47,250 nucleotides of DNA from Akkermansiaceae bacterium. GTDB taxonomy: Bacteria; Verrucomicrobiota; Verrucomicrobiia; Verrucomicrobiales; Akkermansiaceae. The DNA is taken from positions 1 through 47,250 of the forward strand of contig JALOTY010000029.1 in NCBI GenBank assembly GCA_025457665.1. Reading direction: 5' to 3'. The notes under the pieces are model-generated. The model had not been told where the DNA came from, searched no databases, and saw only the letters and a program-made list of their open reading frames with translations. Below, piece after piece: positions 8,556-17,134 of the stretch; within the stretch, counting starts at the first letter, position 1; every line of letters begins with the position of its first letter. Both the position numbers and the translations under genes were made by a program.

Positions 8556-9157
8556 TCGACGATGACGGGTGTGCCGACCTCGACATTGTCGAAATACGTG
8601 CGGGCCATGTGGTCGGGCATGCGAACGCAGCCGTGGGAGGCATTGTATCCGGGGAGGTAGCCGGTGTGCATGCCGATGCCGCCATTGAAGCGCATGAAAT
8701 TCCACATCGGCGCGCCGACGAATTTGCAGCCGGGCGGGATCTTGTCTTTCTCCATGTCGACATCGTCATTGACCACGCGACCCGTGCCGATTTCCTCGAA
8801 AATCCCGTAGAGGTTCGAGCGGTGCCAGCGGTTTTTCTGAGTGATTTTGTAAGTTCCCGGCGGGGTGTCGTGGCCTTCCTTTCCGGTGGAGATCTTCGAC
8901 ACGCCGACGAGCTGGCTGCCCTTGTAGAAAAAGGCCTTTTGCTGGCGGAGATTGATCCGGATCGAGGGCGGCCCGGTCACGCCGTCGCCTGCCCAGTAAG
9001 AGACATCGTCGGGCAGGGCGGCGCCGGGGTCGGTCTTGGCGCGTTGCTGCTCGGGCTTCGGCCCGTAGGCCGCGAGATAGCGGCTCTGGCTCTGACCTTG
9101 CGGAAAGCAGGAAACCAGGCTGGCTGTCAGGAAGACGAGGAGGATCTTGTGGATCAT
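8552..9157 (-). CDS. L,D-transpeptidase lipoprotein (YkuD domain)
   Basis: A 201-residue exported lipoprotein. The N-terminus is a short signal peptide with lipobox LVSC (14-17), so Cys17 should be lipidated. The YkuD domain (about residues 63-200) holds the catalytic motif from H164 to R179 with SHGCVR and the nucleophile Cys177. Such enzymes form 3-3 cross-links or attach proteins to peptidoglycan in the periplasm. RINLRQQKAFFYKG and TGKEGHDTPPGTY are typical family blocks. Overlap with the rhodanese start (ATGA) suggests coupled translation. A sigma70-like promoter lies directly upstream (9173-9200). Confidence 0.93.
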   Translation of the reverse strand: MIHKILLVFLTASLVSCFPQGQSQSRYLAAYGPKPEQQRAKTDPGAALPDDVSYWAGDGVTGPPSIRINLRQQKAFFYKGSQLVGVSKISTGKEGHDTPPGTYKITQKNRWHRSNLYGIFEEIGTGRVVNDDVDMEKDKIPPGCKFVGAPMWNFMRFNGGIGMHTGYLPGYNASHGCVRMPDHMARTYFDNVEVGTPVIVE

Positions 9158-9172
9158 GGGAGGTGGGCGAAG

Positions 9173-9200
9173 AGTTTAGTTTGGATTTCCGAAGGGTCAA
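9173..9200 (-). promoter_or_regulatory. Candidate sigma70-type promoter for the L,D-transpeptidase operon
   Basis: On the minus strand TTGACC (9200-9195) and TAAACT (9178-9173) are separated by 16 bases, and the -10 lies about 16 bases upstream of the start codon at 9157, implying a very short leader. It is the best-formed promoter-like sequence seen in the window; the call rests on consensus only. Confidence 0.5.
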
Positions 9201-9328
9201 GGCGATCGGCCGCCGTCCGCCGGAGGGGCTTCAACTGGAAAACGGAGATGGGGCGGATGAGGGCTTTCCAGCCGGGCGAACTTGTGGCTTGAAGGGGTCG
9301 TTGGCTGGCTTGGGCTGGCAGGCTTTGC

Positions 9329-9916
9329 ATGATCGAAGAGATTCCGCCGCAGATTCTTCTGGGAGCCTACGCGCAGGGTGTTTTCCCCATGGCCGAGGAG
9401 GGTGAGATTCTGTGGTTTTCGCCGACGAAGCGTGGGATCATCCCGCTGGATGAGGGCTTTCACGTTACGCATGGTCTGAGGAGGGCGATGAGGAAAAAGC
9501 CCTTCGAAATCCGCATGGATACGGCGTTCGAGGCGGTGATGCGGGGTTGTGCGGAGCGTGAGGAAACGTGGATCGATGAAGCGATCGTGGCCAGTTATCT
9601 TCGGCTCTTTGAACTGGGATTCGCGCATTCGGTCGAGTGCTGGGACGAGGAGGGGCTTCAGGGCGGACTCTATGGGGTTTCCCTGGGCCGGGCCTTTTTC
9701 GGGGAGAGCATGTTTTCGAGGAAAACCGATGCCTCGAAGATCGCCCTGGTTCACCTTGTCGAGTGGCTGCGGGGTGGGGGATTCGAGCTGTTGGACACGC
9801 AGTGGATGACGCCGCACCTGAGGACGATGGGCGGGATCGAAGTGCCGCGGGCCCGGTATCTGAAGATGCTGGCTCATGCCCTGCGGGACCTTGGCGGGGC
9901 TTCGGAAGCGGGCTGA
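9329..9916 (+). CDS. aat: Leucyl/phenylalanyl-tRNA--protein transferase
   Basis: A 195-residue Aat, which transfers Leu or Phe from tRNA to N-terminal Arg/Lys and marks proteins for ClpAPS degradation (N-degron pathway). Seen: [12 protein letters not shown], the [19 protein letters not shown] block, [46 protein letters not shown] and the C-terminal [14 protein letters not shown]. These are the diagnostic motifs of the family, and the length is normal. The start ATG 9329 is the first in-frame start compatible with homology. It is divergent from the L,D-transpeptidase operon. No clpS or clpA is seen nearby. Confidence 0.95.
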   Translation: MIEEIPPQILLGAYAQGVFPMAEEGEILWFSPTKRGIIPLDEGFHVTHGLRRAMRKKPFEIRMDTAFEAVMRGCAEREETWIDEAIVASYLRLFELGFAHSVECWDEEGLQGGLYGVSLGRAFFGESMFSRKTDASKIALVHLVEWLRGGGFELLDTQWMTPHLRTMGGIEVPRARYLKMLAHALRDLGGASEAG

Positions 9917-10001
9917 TCGATGGGGAAGCGATCAAAGTCCGGCGTTTTCCTTGACCCGTGGGGATGGGCAAACCAGCGTCGCGCGAAATTTTTTCCGCGT
10001 C

Positions 10002-11183
10002 ATGAACATCCACGAATATCAGGCCAAGGAGCTGTTTGACCAATTTGGAGTCCCGAGTCCCAAGGGCCGTGTGGCATCGACCCCCGAGGAAGCCGCCGCC
10101 GCTGCGAGTGAATTCGCGGGATCGAAGCTGGTCATCAAGGCCCAGGTCCACGCGGGAGGTCGCGGGAAAGGGCATTTCAAGAATGGTTTCAAGGGCGGCG
10201 TCCATCTCATCGAATCCCCAGAGCAGGCCGCCGAGTTTGCCGGGAAGATGCTCCACGAAACCCTCGTGACGGTGCAGACCGGCGAGGAAGGCAAGGTCGT
10301 CCGCAAGGTGATGATCGCCGAGGCGGTGGACATCACTCACGAATACTACCTCTCCATCCTCATGGACCGCGCCACCTGCCGTCCGGTCATCGTCGCCTCC
10401 ACCGAAGGCGGCATGAGCATCGAGGACGTGGCCCACAACACTCCGGAGAAAATCCTCCGCCAGTACATCCACCCGCTGCTCGGCCTGCAAGGATACGAGA
10501 TCCGCAAGCTTTCCGCCGCCCTGGGTCTGAGTGGCGACCTTGCCAAGCAGTTCGGCACCTTGCTGAAGAATCTCTACAAGCTCTTTGTTTCGCTCGATTG
10601 CTCGATGCTCGAAATCAATCCGCTGGTCACCACGCCGGATGGTCGCGTGCTGGCGCTGGATGCGAAGTTCGGTTTCGATGACAATGCGCTCTACCGCCAC
10701 CCGGAAATCGTCGCCATGCGCGATACCGAGGAGGAGGACCCGCGCGAGGTGGCTGCTTCCGAGTATGATCTCAACTACATCGGCCTCGATGGCAACATCG
10801 CTTGTCTCGTCAATGGTGCCGGCCTTGCCATGGCGACCATGGACATCATCAAACACTACGGCGGCGACCCGGCGAATTTCCTCGATGTCGGCGGCGGTGC
10901 CTCGCGTGAGCAAGTCACGGCAGCCTTCAAGATCATTCTGGGTGACCCGAACGTGAAAGGCATCCTGATCAACATCTTCGGTGGCATCATGGACTGCAAC
11001 GTCATCGCCGAAGGCGTGATCGCTGCCGCCAAGGAAACCGGCCTGCCCATTCCCTTGGTGGTCCGGCTCGAAGGCAACAACGTCGAGGCCGGCAAGGCCA
11101 CCCTGGCGGCCAGCGGGCTCGACATCACCTCCGGTGACACCATGGCCGATGCGGCGAAGAAGATCGTCGCGCTCGTGTCTTGA
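10002..11183 (+). CDS. sucC: Succinyl-CoA synthetase, beta subunit
   Basis: A 393-residue ADP- or GDP-forming succinyl-CoA ligase beta subunit of the TCA cycle. Seen: [18 protein letters not shown] at the N-terminus, the ATP-grasp [19 protein letters not shown] loop, [46 protein letters not shown] and [19 protein letters not shown], with the C-terminal [12 protein letters not shown]. The start ATG 10002 gives the canonical N-terminus. Unlike the normal immediately adjacent sucCD pair, a nucleotidyltransferase-like gene lies between it and sucD; it starts at or just after the sucC stop codon. Confidence 0.97.
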   Translation: MNIHEYQAKELFDQFGVPSPKGRVASTPEEAAAAASEFAGSKLVIKAQVHAGGRGKGHFKNGFKGGVHLIESPEQAAEFAGKMLHETLVTVQTGEEGKVVRKVMIAEAVDITHEYYLSILMDRATCRPVIVASTEGGMSIEDVAHNTPEKILRQYIHPLLGLQGYEIRKLSAALGLSGDLAKQFGTLLKNLYKLFVSLDCSMLEINPLVTTPDGRVLALDAKFGFDDNALYRHPEIVAMRDTEEEDPREVAASEYDLNYIGLDGNIACLVNGAGLAMATMDIIKHYGGDPANFLDVGGGASREQVTAAFKIILGDPNVKGILINIFGGIMDCNVIAEGVIAAAKETGLPIPLVVRLEGNNVEAGKATLAASGLDITSGDTMADAAKKIVALVS

Positions 11184-11740
11184 TCCTATCGAAAAAATCT
11201 CATTCGGACCCCGTGACCGCTCGGCAATTCTTCGACTGGCAGACCCTGGGAGGCGCGAAAGACGTCTCCCGGTTGGTGGCTGCGTTGGAAGAGCGGGAAA
11301 TTCCGTGGTGCATGATTGGCGGTCTGGCCGTCAACCATTGGGCTCTCGAACCGATGGCGACCGCGGACGTGGAGATCGTGATCGTATCTTCGAAGGTCGA
11401 CGAAGCCTGTGTCGCGCTCAAGGATTTGGGTTTCGTCGAAACCCGGCACGACTGGTCCATCAATCTCAAGGGTGAATCCACCGTTTCCATCCAAATCACC
11501 ACGGATGCGGCCTATCTGGATTTTCCATCGAGATCGGTTCCTGCCAATGTCCACGGAATCCTCATGCGGGTGGCCTCGTTGGAAGACACCCTCAGCGGGA
11601 AGTTGGCGGCGTATTCCGATGAAGGCCGGAGACCGATGAAAAAGCTCAAGGACCTGCTCGATATCGGAAGGCTGTTAGAAACCCATCCCGAGTTGTCGGA
11701 TCGCATTCCTCCCGAGGTTCTTGCCAAACTGAATCCCTGA
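11180..11740 (+). CDS. Nucleotidyltransferase-superfamily protein inserted between sucC and sucD
   Basis: A 186-residue protein if it starts at TTG 11180 (overlapping the sucC stop), or 175 residues from GTG 11213; no ATG fits. Seen: [26 protein letters not shown], the Gly-Gly helix followed by a T-A-D-V-E strand, which is the polymerase-beta fold metal site (usually DxD, here DxE), then a C-terminal helical part [26 protein letters not shown] typical of AbiEii-, DUF6036- or DUF2204-like relatives. Such proteins include type IV toxin-antitoxin toxins and uncharacterised stand-alone enzymes; no antitoxin is adjacent, so a toxin role is not supported. Its position suggests co-transcription with sucC and sucD. 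Function unknown. Confidence 0.75.
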   Translation: MILSKKSHSDPVTARQFFDWQTLGGAKDVSRLVAALEEREIPWCMIGGLAVNHWALEPMATADVEIVIVSSKVDEACVALKDLGFVETRHDWSINLKGESTVSIQITTDAAYLDFPSRSVPANVHGILMRVASLEDTLSGKLAAYSDEGRRPMKKLKDLLDIGRLLETHPELSDRIPPEVLAKLNP

Positions 11741-11774
11741 TTTTCCTCCCATCACTTCTATCTAACATACGACC

Positions 11775-12671
11775 ATGGCCATTCTTGTTGACGAAAACAC
11801 CAAGCTCCTCGTGCAGGGCATCACCGGCAGTTTCGGAGCGCGCCACGCCTCGCTTTCCCTTGCCTATGGCACCAAGCTGGTGGCCGGCGTGACTCCGGGC
11901 AAAGGCGGTCAGAAGTTCGAGGACACTGTGCCGATCTTCGATACCGTCTCGCAGGCTGTCGCGGAAACCGGAGCCACGGCTTCGGCGATTTTCGTGCCGC
12001 CTCCGTTTGCGGCCGATGCCATCCTTGAGGCGGTCGATGCCGGGGTGGAACTCGTGGTGGCGATCACCGAGGGCATCCCGGTCATGGACATGATGCGGGT
12101 GAAGGAGGCGATGAAAGGCTCGAAGTCCCGACTGGTGGGCCCCAACTGCCCAGGCATCGTGACCCCCGGTTTGGGCGAGAAATCCCATGGCGGCTGCCGC
12201 ATCGGCATCGCGCCGGGCTACATTCACAAACGCGGCAATGTCGGCGTGGTCTCGCGTTCCGGCACGCTCACCTACGAGGCGGTTTTCCAACTCACCTCGC
12301 TGGGATACGGCCAGAGCACCTGCGTGGGCATCGGTGGCGATCCCATCAATGGCACCTCCCACCTCGATGTGCTGAAGATGTTCAACGAAGACCCTGAGAC
12401 CGAAGCGATCATCATGATTGGTGAAATCGGCGGGACCGCGGAAGTCGAAGCCGCCCGCTGGGCTGCGGAGCATTGCAAGAAGCCCATCGCCGGATTCATT
12501 GCCGGAGCCACCGCCCCTCCCGGACGCCGCATGGGCCACGCCGGAGCCATCGTGGGTGGTGAGGAAGACACCGCGCAGGCGAAAAAGCGCATCCTTGCCG
12601 AGTGTGGCATCGCCGTCGCGGAAACCCCATCCGACATGGCCACCACTCTCCTCGCCAAGTGGGGAAGGTGA
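11775..12671 (+). CDS. sucD: Succinyl-CoA synthetase, alpha subunit
   Basis: A 298-residue alpha subunit, which carries the CoA site and the phosphohistidine intermediate. Seen: [30 protein letters not shown], the [13 protein letters not shown] motif, [43 protein letters not shown] and the phosphorylated-His signature [13 protein letters not shown] near the C-terminus. Length and motif order are typical. The start ATG 11775 matches the family. It follows the nucleotidyltransferase-like gene by 34 bases and is followed within 3 bases by the GCTGAAAN repeat, block C. Confidence 0.97.
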   Translation: MAILVDENTKLLVQGITGSFGARHASLSLAYGTKLVAGVTPGKGGQKFEDTVPIFDTVSQAVAETGATASAIFVPPPFAADAILEAVDAGVELVVAITEGIPVMDMMRVKEAMKGSKSRLVGPNCPGIVTPGLGEKSHGGCRIGIAPGYIHKRGNVGVVSRSGTLTYEAVFQLTSLGYGQSTCVGIGGDPINGTSHLDVLKMFNEDPETEAIIMIGEIGGTAEVEAARWAAEHCKKPIAGFIAGATAPPGRRMGHAGAIVGGEEDTAQAKKRILAECGIAVAETPSDMATTLLAKWGR

Positions 12672-12674
12672 TTT

Positions 12675-12742
12675 GAAAAGCTGAAAAGCTGAAAGGCTGA
12701 GATGCTGAAAAGCTGAAAGGCTGAAAGGCTGAAAGGCTGAAT
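12675..12742. repeat. GCTGAAAN 8-bp tandem repeat, block C (downstream of sucD)
   Basis: Eight copies of GCTGAAAN at a strict 8-base period, starting 3 bases after the sucD stop codon. The orientation relative to the plus strand is the same as in blocks A and B, but here it lies 3' of the neighbouring genes on both strands, so it is not tied to a start codon. Confidence 0.95.
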
Positions 12743-12835
12743 GCAGCGGGAGCTGTAGCGACCTTTACCTCCCCGCGAAGTCAAATTGGCATGGCGTGAG
12801 CGCAGCGAGGGCGATCGATGAGGCTCTAACAAAAA

Positions 12836-12862
12836 AGCCGGGCTCCGTGATGGGGCCCGGCT
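12836..12862 (-). terminator. Rho-independent terminator (minus-strand oxidoreductase gene; may also serve sucD)
   Basis: Inverted repeat AGCCGGGCTCC / GGGGCCCGGCT with a five-base loop (one mismatch). On the minus strand it is followed by a run of six T (plus-strand A 12831-12836), the classic form, just downstream of the oxidoreductase stop at 12899. On the plus strand the tail is only GTTTCATTT. Confidence 0.85.
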
Positions 12863-12898
12863 GTTTCATTTCAGCTCCTTCTTGCTCCTCGCTTCTTC

Positions 12899-14323
12899 TC
12901 AGAGCTTGTAGAACTGCTCCCAGCCCTTGCGCGGGGCCGGGTCCATGAGGGCGAGGGCGGCTTCGCTGTTGGTGACGGTGGCCTTTTCGCGATCGAATTC
13001 AAGATCGACACCGAGGCGCTGGGCGATGACGCCGAGGTTGAAGACCTGGGTCAGCGGACCGCTGACCGAGAAGGGCGAGCGGGCTTCTTCCTCGCCTTTG
13101 CAGGCCAGCAGGAAGTTGGCGTAGTGGTTCGAGTTCTTTTGCGGGAACTTCGGCAGCGTGGCGCGCATCTCCATGAATTTCTCCCTGGGAATGATATACA
13201 GCGGGCTGCCATGACTGCCGCCTTGGAAGGTGAGGTCCTTGCCGTAAATCACCTTTCCGGGGCCGCCGATCTTCGAACCGTATTCGGCTTCCAGAGTCGG
13301 ACGGTTTTCGGTGCCGTCATACCAGGTCACCTCGCAGGCCGGCATGCTGCCGCGCTCGGGGAAATCGAAACGAATCGTCGATGCCTGAGGGAAAACCAGC
13401 GGATTCGCTCCGTCGCGACGCAACACCGCGACCTTCGAAGGAAGACCGAGTTCCAGGAAGCGATGGCAGGTATCTAATAGGTGCGGACCCCAGTCGCCGA
13501 AGGCGCCGCTGCCGTAGTCATACCAACTCCGCCATTCCTGCGGGTGGAGCTTGCGGCTGAAGGGGTGCTCGGCGGCCACGACATCGATCCACTGGTCCCA
13601 CTGCATGCCTGCGGGCATCGGATCCTTGGGATATTCCTTCACCGTTGCCCCCCAGCCATGCCAGCGGCGGCGTTCGTTCATGTGGGCGGTGATGCGGGTG
13701 ACATCCTTGATGATGCCAGCCTCGGTCCAGGCCTTGAATTGGAAATAGTTCGCCCCGGAATGCCCCTGGTTGCCCATCTGCGTGACGACCTTGGATTTTT
13801 CGGCCATCGCCATGAGTCGGGCAGTCTGGCCATAGGTGTGGGCCAGCGGTTTTTCGACATAGACATGCTTGCCCAGAGACATCGCCAGCATCGTGGCGGC
13901 GAAATGGGAGTGATCGGGCGTGGCGATGAGGACGGCATCGATCTCATCCGCCATTTCATCGAACATCTTGCGGAAATCCGTGTAGGCCTTGGCCTTGTGT
14001 TTCTCCACCGGAGGCGCGTCCTTGCCGGGGGGCTTGTCGGTGAGTCCGCAGCGGTAGCGTGCCGCATGGGTGTGGCCGCCTTCCATGTCCACATCGCAGA
14101 GCGCGACAATACGGCAATGGCCCGAGCCGAGCATGGTGCTGAGGTCGCTGTAGCCCTGGTTGCCGATGCCGATGACGGCGAGGTTGACGAGGTCGGAGGG
14201 CGCGCGGCCATTCGATGAATTGGCACCGAGCACGAGATTCGATGGCAGGATGCTCACGGCGCCGAAGGCCAGGGAGGAGCGGAGGAAATCGCGACGGGAC
14301 GAGGAGTGAGGCGGGGTTTTCAT
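12899..14323 (-). CDS. Tat-exported Gfo/Idh/MocA family oxidoreductase
   Basis: A 474-residue NAD(P)-dependent oxidoreductase-like protein. The N-terminus has the twin-arginine signal SSRRDFLRSSLAFGAVSIL (about 8-26), so it should be exported folded, with cofactor bound. The Rossmann part begins VNLAVIGIGNQGYSDL, and the family EKP motif is seen in HVYVEKPLAHTYGQT; QWDQWIDVVAAEHPFSRKLHPQEWRSWYDYGSGAFGDWGPHLLD is the block typical of the large secreted Gfo/Idh subfamily of planctomycetes and verrucomicrobia. Such proteins probably act on sugars or glycan-derived compounds; the substrate cannot be read from sequence. The terminator at 12836-12862 closes the transcript. Confidence 0.92.
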   Translation of the reverse strand: MKTPPHSSSRRDFLRSSLAFGAVSILPSNLVLGANSSNGRAPSDLVNLAVIGIGNQGYSDLSTMLGSGHCRIVALCDVDMEGGHTHAARYRCGLTDKPPGKDAPPVEKHKAKAYTDFRKMFDEMADEIDAVLIATPDHSHFAATMLAMSLGKHVYVEKPLAHTYGQTARLMAMAEKSKVVTQMGNQGHSGANYFQFKAWTEAGIIKDVTRITAHMNERRRWHGWGATVKEYPKDPMPAGMQWDQWIDVVAAEHPFSRKLHPQEWRSWYDYGSGAFGDWGPHLLDTCHRFLELGLPSKVAVLRRDGANPLVFPQASTIRFDFPERGSMPACEVTWYDGTENRPTLEAEYGSKIGGPGKVIYGKDLTFQGGSHGSPLYIIPREKFMEMRATLPKFPQKNSNHYANFLLACKGEEEARSPFSVSGPLTQVFNLGVIAQRLGVDLEFDREKATVTNSEAALALMDPAPRKGWEQFYKL

Positions 14324-14424
14324 GTTTCGGGAAGATCCAAGAGGATTCTACGCAGCTTGGGGAGCAGAAGTTTCGGGGAAGGGTGGGCTTGATTCGCGGG
14401 GATTTCACAGGCATGGAAGCGGGC

Positions 14425-15861
14425 ATGGCGAAACGATTTCTGCTCCTCTGGATCGGCATGGCCCTGGCGGCCCTCGGTCAGCGTTACCAGCCGAGTGGCG
14501 AGCGCCCGCCGATGCCGCCCCGGGAATTCCGTGGAGCCTGGGTGGCGGTGGTGCACAATATCGACTGGCCCAGCGCCAAAGGCCTCAGCGCGAGCAGCCA
14601 GCAGGCGCAGGCGCGGGCGATTCTCGATCGCATGGCCTCGCTGAACATGAATGCCGTGATCCTGCAGGTGCGGCCGCATGCCGATGCCGTTTACGCCTCC
14701 TCGCGCGAGCCGTGGAGCCCGTGGTTGACGGGGACCATGGGGAAATCGCCCGGATACGATCCGCTCGAATACTGGATCAAGGAAGCCCACCGCCGCGGGA
14801 TCGAGGTGCATGCGTGGTTCAATCCCTTCCGCGCGCTTTCGAATGTCGCCCATGCGGCATCGGCCAATCACGTCAGCCGCTCGGCGCCACACATCACGAA
14901 GCGATTCGGCAGCTTGTTGTGGTGCGATCCCGGTCATCCCGAAACCCGCCAACGCGCGATGTCGGCGATGCTTGATGTGGTGAGAAGATATGATGTCGAT
15001 GGCGTCCACCTCGATGACTATTTCTACCCCTATCCCGAAGCGGGCCGGACTTTTCCCGACGGTCGCAGTCCCGCTCAGCGGCGGGCGATTGTGGATGGTT
15101 TCGTGAAAGACCTCTACTCGCAGGTCAAGGGGGCGAAGCCGTGGGTGCGGGTGGGGATTTCGCCTTTCGGCATCTGGCGTCCGGGAGTGCCGGATGGCAT
15201 TGAAGCCGGCTTGGATGCCTACGAACAACTCGGCTGCGATGCGCGGAAATGGTTGGCGAATGGATGGGTCGATTACCTCGCGCCGCAGCTTTACTGGCGC
15301 GACCAGCCGCGCAAGCAGTCCTTTTCCGCCCTGCTCGAGTGGTGGCGCGCCCAAGGCACGCGGCCGGTATGGCCCGGCATCGCCGTTTCCCGCGTGCAAA
15401 GCACCGATGACCCAGGTCGGCCGGCATCGGAAATCGTCAAACAGGTGGGCCTGAGCCGCAGCGTGGGCAGACGCAACTACGCCGGTCATTTGCAGTGGAG
15501 CATGAAGGGGCTGATGGACAACCGCGGCGGCGTGGCCAATGCGCTTTCGTCATCGATGTATGGCGAGCCCGTGCTGGTCCCCCCGATGCCATGGATGGGG
15601 AAAAAGGATGTTTCACGTCCCGCCGCGCAGGCATCAGCCGGCGGCGATAAACTCCAGATCCGCTGGCAGGCGGATCGATCGGTGGCGAAAGTCGCCGTGA
15701 TGGGCCGGACGGGACGGACCTGGCGCATGCTTGCCGTCCGGGCTGCCGGTGCCGGTGGGGTGGATCTCAATCTGCAAGGTCGCGCCGCGCCCGAGGCGAT
15801 TTCCGTGAGCGGGGTGGATCGCTATGGCAATCTGAGCCTGCCCATGGTCCTGGCGAAATGA
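14425..15861 (+). CDS. Secreted family-10-like glycoside hydrolase (GHL10/DUF187, YngK-like)
   Basis: A 478-residue exported protein with a signal peptide (KRFLLLWIGMALAALGQ). The TIM-barrel domain starts PPREFRGAWVAVVHNIDWPS and has MNAVILQVRPHADAVYASSREPWSPWLTG, YDPLEYWIKEAHRRGIEVHAWFNPFRA, a putative acid in DVDGVHLDDYFYPYP, and VRVGISPFGIWRPG and VDYLAPQLYWRD. These are the conserved strands of the GHL10 (DUF187) family, thought to cleave glycans, possibly denuded peptidoglycan. A C-terminal beta-rich segment (about residues 400-478) follows. ATG 14425 is chosen because GGAAGCGGGC lies just upstream and the signal peptide starts there; ATG 14413 would add four residues. It is divergent from the Gfo/Idh gene, and a functional link is possible but unproven. 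Confidence 0.88.
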   Translation: MAKRFLLLWIGMALAALGQRYQPSGERPPMPPREFRGAWVAVVHNIDWPSAKGLSASSQQAQARAILDRMASLNMNAVILQVRPHADAVYASSREPWSPWLTGTMGKSPGYDPLEYWIKEAHRRGIEVHAWFNPFRALSNVAHAASANHVSRSAPHITKRFGSLLWCDPGHPETRQRAMSAMLDVVRRYDVDGVHLDDYFYPYPEAGRTFPDGRSPAQRRAIVDGFVKDLYSQVKGAKPWVRVGISPFGIWRPGVPDGIEAGLDAYEQLGCDARKWLANGWVDYLAPQLYWRDQPRKQSFSALLEWWRAQGTRPVWPGIAVSRVQSTDDPGRPASEIVKQVGLSRSVGRRNYAGHLQWSMKGLMDNRGGVANALSSSMYGEPVLVPPMPWMGKKDVSRPAAQASAGGDKLQIRWQADRSVAKVAVMGRTGRTWRMLAVRAAGAGGVDLNLQGRAAPEAISVSGVDRYGNLSLPMVLAK

Positions 15862-15891
15862 ACGGCATGATTTCGCGCGCCGAGTCGGCTG

Positions 15892-16308
15892 TCAGCGGAG
15901 TTGATCGAGGTCCGCTTCCAGCGCCTTGAGCGAGCCGAAGATATCGGCGATGAAGAACCACAGGGAAATCGTCAGACCGGAGATGCTGAGAAGGAAGAGG
16001 GCGGTGACGAGAAGGCGGATGTCGAAGTCGAGGACGACGGAAAGAAACAGCGCGAGGACCAGCAGGGCGGTGAAAAGGATGGCAAGGCCCATGAAGAGGA
16101 TGGCCGAGCGGATCCATTTCGCGCGTTTCGTGATGATCTGAAGTTGCAAAGCCTGGGTGGGACTCGGCTCGCGGCGGAGCAGGCGACCGCGATCGATCGC
16201 CCGGCCGAGACGATTCGTCATGCTGAGCAAAAGCAGCCCGTAAGCGGAGATGAGGATCACCGGGCTCACGGCGAGTTGCAGGGCATCGTAAACCGAGTGC
16301 GGTTGCAT
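15892..16308 (-). CDS. DUF2721-type membrane protein
   Basis: A 138-residue protein with three hydrophobic segments: about residues 12-30 (AVSPVILISAYGLLLLSMTNRLGRAIDR), 65-92 and 98-118, and a charged short C-terminus. The N-terminal AVSPVxLISxxGLLLLxMTNRxxRxxDRxR pattern is diagnostic of DUF2721. Function unknown. The start ATG 16308 gives the expected short N-terminus; the longer open frame upstream lies in the DUF4230 gene. It is preceded on the same strand by the DUF4230 gene (31-base gap), so the two are probably co-transcribed. Confidence 0.8.
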   Translation of the reverse strand: MQPHSVYDALQLAVSPVILISAYGLLLLSMTNRLGRAIDRGRLLRREPSPTQALQLQIITKRAKWIRSAILFMGLAILFTALLVLALFLSVVLDFDIRLLVTALFLLSISGLTISLWFFIADIFGSLKALEADLDQLR

Positions 16309-16339
16309 GGGAGATGAGAGGGGAAAGTGGGGGCTGGCT

Positions 16340-17002
16340 TTATTCGGCGGCGGTGGGCTTCGCTTTCTCGATGCGGACTTCCTCGACGCCGAGCAGGTCG
16401 CGAAGCCGTGTGCGCATGCTGGCTTCGACGACATCGAGAATGCCCGATCGTTTCGCTTCGGCCCGCATTTGCATGCGCAGTTCCCGCAGGATTGTCGCGC
16501 GGTCTTCGGCGGTGATGCTGTTCGCCCAGCCGTCTTTTTCATCGAGGATCTGGAAATCGATGAGTTCCACCGCCAGCACGTCCGCCTCCGGGAAGGTCGC
16601 GACGGGCACGCCGTTTTCGATCCGCAGGGAAGTGCCGTTTTCGAGTCGATATCCTGCCGTGACCCGGTATTCGCCGCGGACGATGATGCGCTTCGTGCCG
16701 GCGGGGAGATACTTCAGGAAAAAGCCTTCGTTGGCGTAGTCGCGGGTGGCGTTCATCCGCAGTTCGACCAGTGCGAGTTCCTGGATTTCGTGCTTCGATA
16801 CCACTTCGGCACGTCCGGCGACGATGCGGGTATCGGAATGAGTCAGGGCAGCCAGGACCTTGTCGAGCCCGCGATGCAGCCCACCCGCGGTGCCGGCGAG
16901 GGCCTTTTCCACCATCCGGAAGCCGAACCAGCCGACCGTGATGATCGCGGCGAGAATCACGATGAGGCGCAGGGTTTTCCAAAGTTCGGTGTGCTGCGAC
17001 AT
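16340..17002 (-). CDS. DUF4230-like membrane-anchored protein
   Basis: A 220-residue protein with one N-terminal transmembrane helix (about 11-30, LRLIVILAAIITVGWFGFRM) and a soluble domain outside the membrane. The soluble part has VVSKHEIQELALVELR, ANEGFFLKYLPAGTKRIIVRGEYRVTAGY and VATFPEADVLAVELIDFQILDEKDGW, followed by a helical C-terminus, all features of the DUF4230 family. The function is unknown. The start ATG 17002 is set by the membrane anchor; a very long open frame continues upstream antisense to the C39 peptidase gene but shows no protein-like features. It is divergent from the C39 peptidase gene. Confidence 0.75.
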   Translation of the reverse strand: MSQHTELWKTLRLIVILAAIITVGWFGFRMVEKALAGTAGGLHRGLDKVLAALTHSDTRIVAGRAEVVSKHEIQELALVELRMNATRDYANEGFFLKYLPAGTKRIIVRGEYRVTAGYRLENGTSLRIENGVPVATFPEADVLAVELIDFQILDEKDGWANSITAEDRATILRELRMQMRAEAKRSGILDVVEASMRTRLRDLLGVEEVRIEKAKPTAAE

Positions 17003-17134
17003 GGAGATAAAACGCGGCAGCGCGGCGATCCTGTCAATCCTTGCCTGTCTTGTGTCCGCCACGCGCTTTTCCTTGCCATCGGCCCGGGCGCTCGTTTCTT
17101 GGAGGGCACCCCATGCTGCCCGCAAGGGTGGGAG

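Noticed and set aside
11180..11740. A type IV toxin-antitoxin module between sucC and sucD.
   Set aside because: Only the toxin-like fold is present; no antitoxin gene is adjacent and the metal motif is altered.
3620..12742. GCTGAAAN arrays as a CRISPR or as coding repeats.
   Set aside because: Units of 8 bases with no spacers cannot be CRISPR. The open frames they create (Phe/Ser/Ala/Gln-rich) exist only because the minus-strand unit has no stops.
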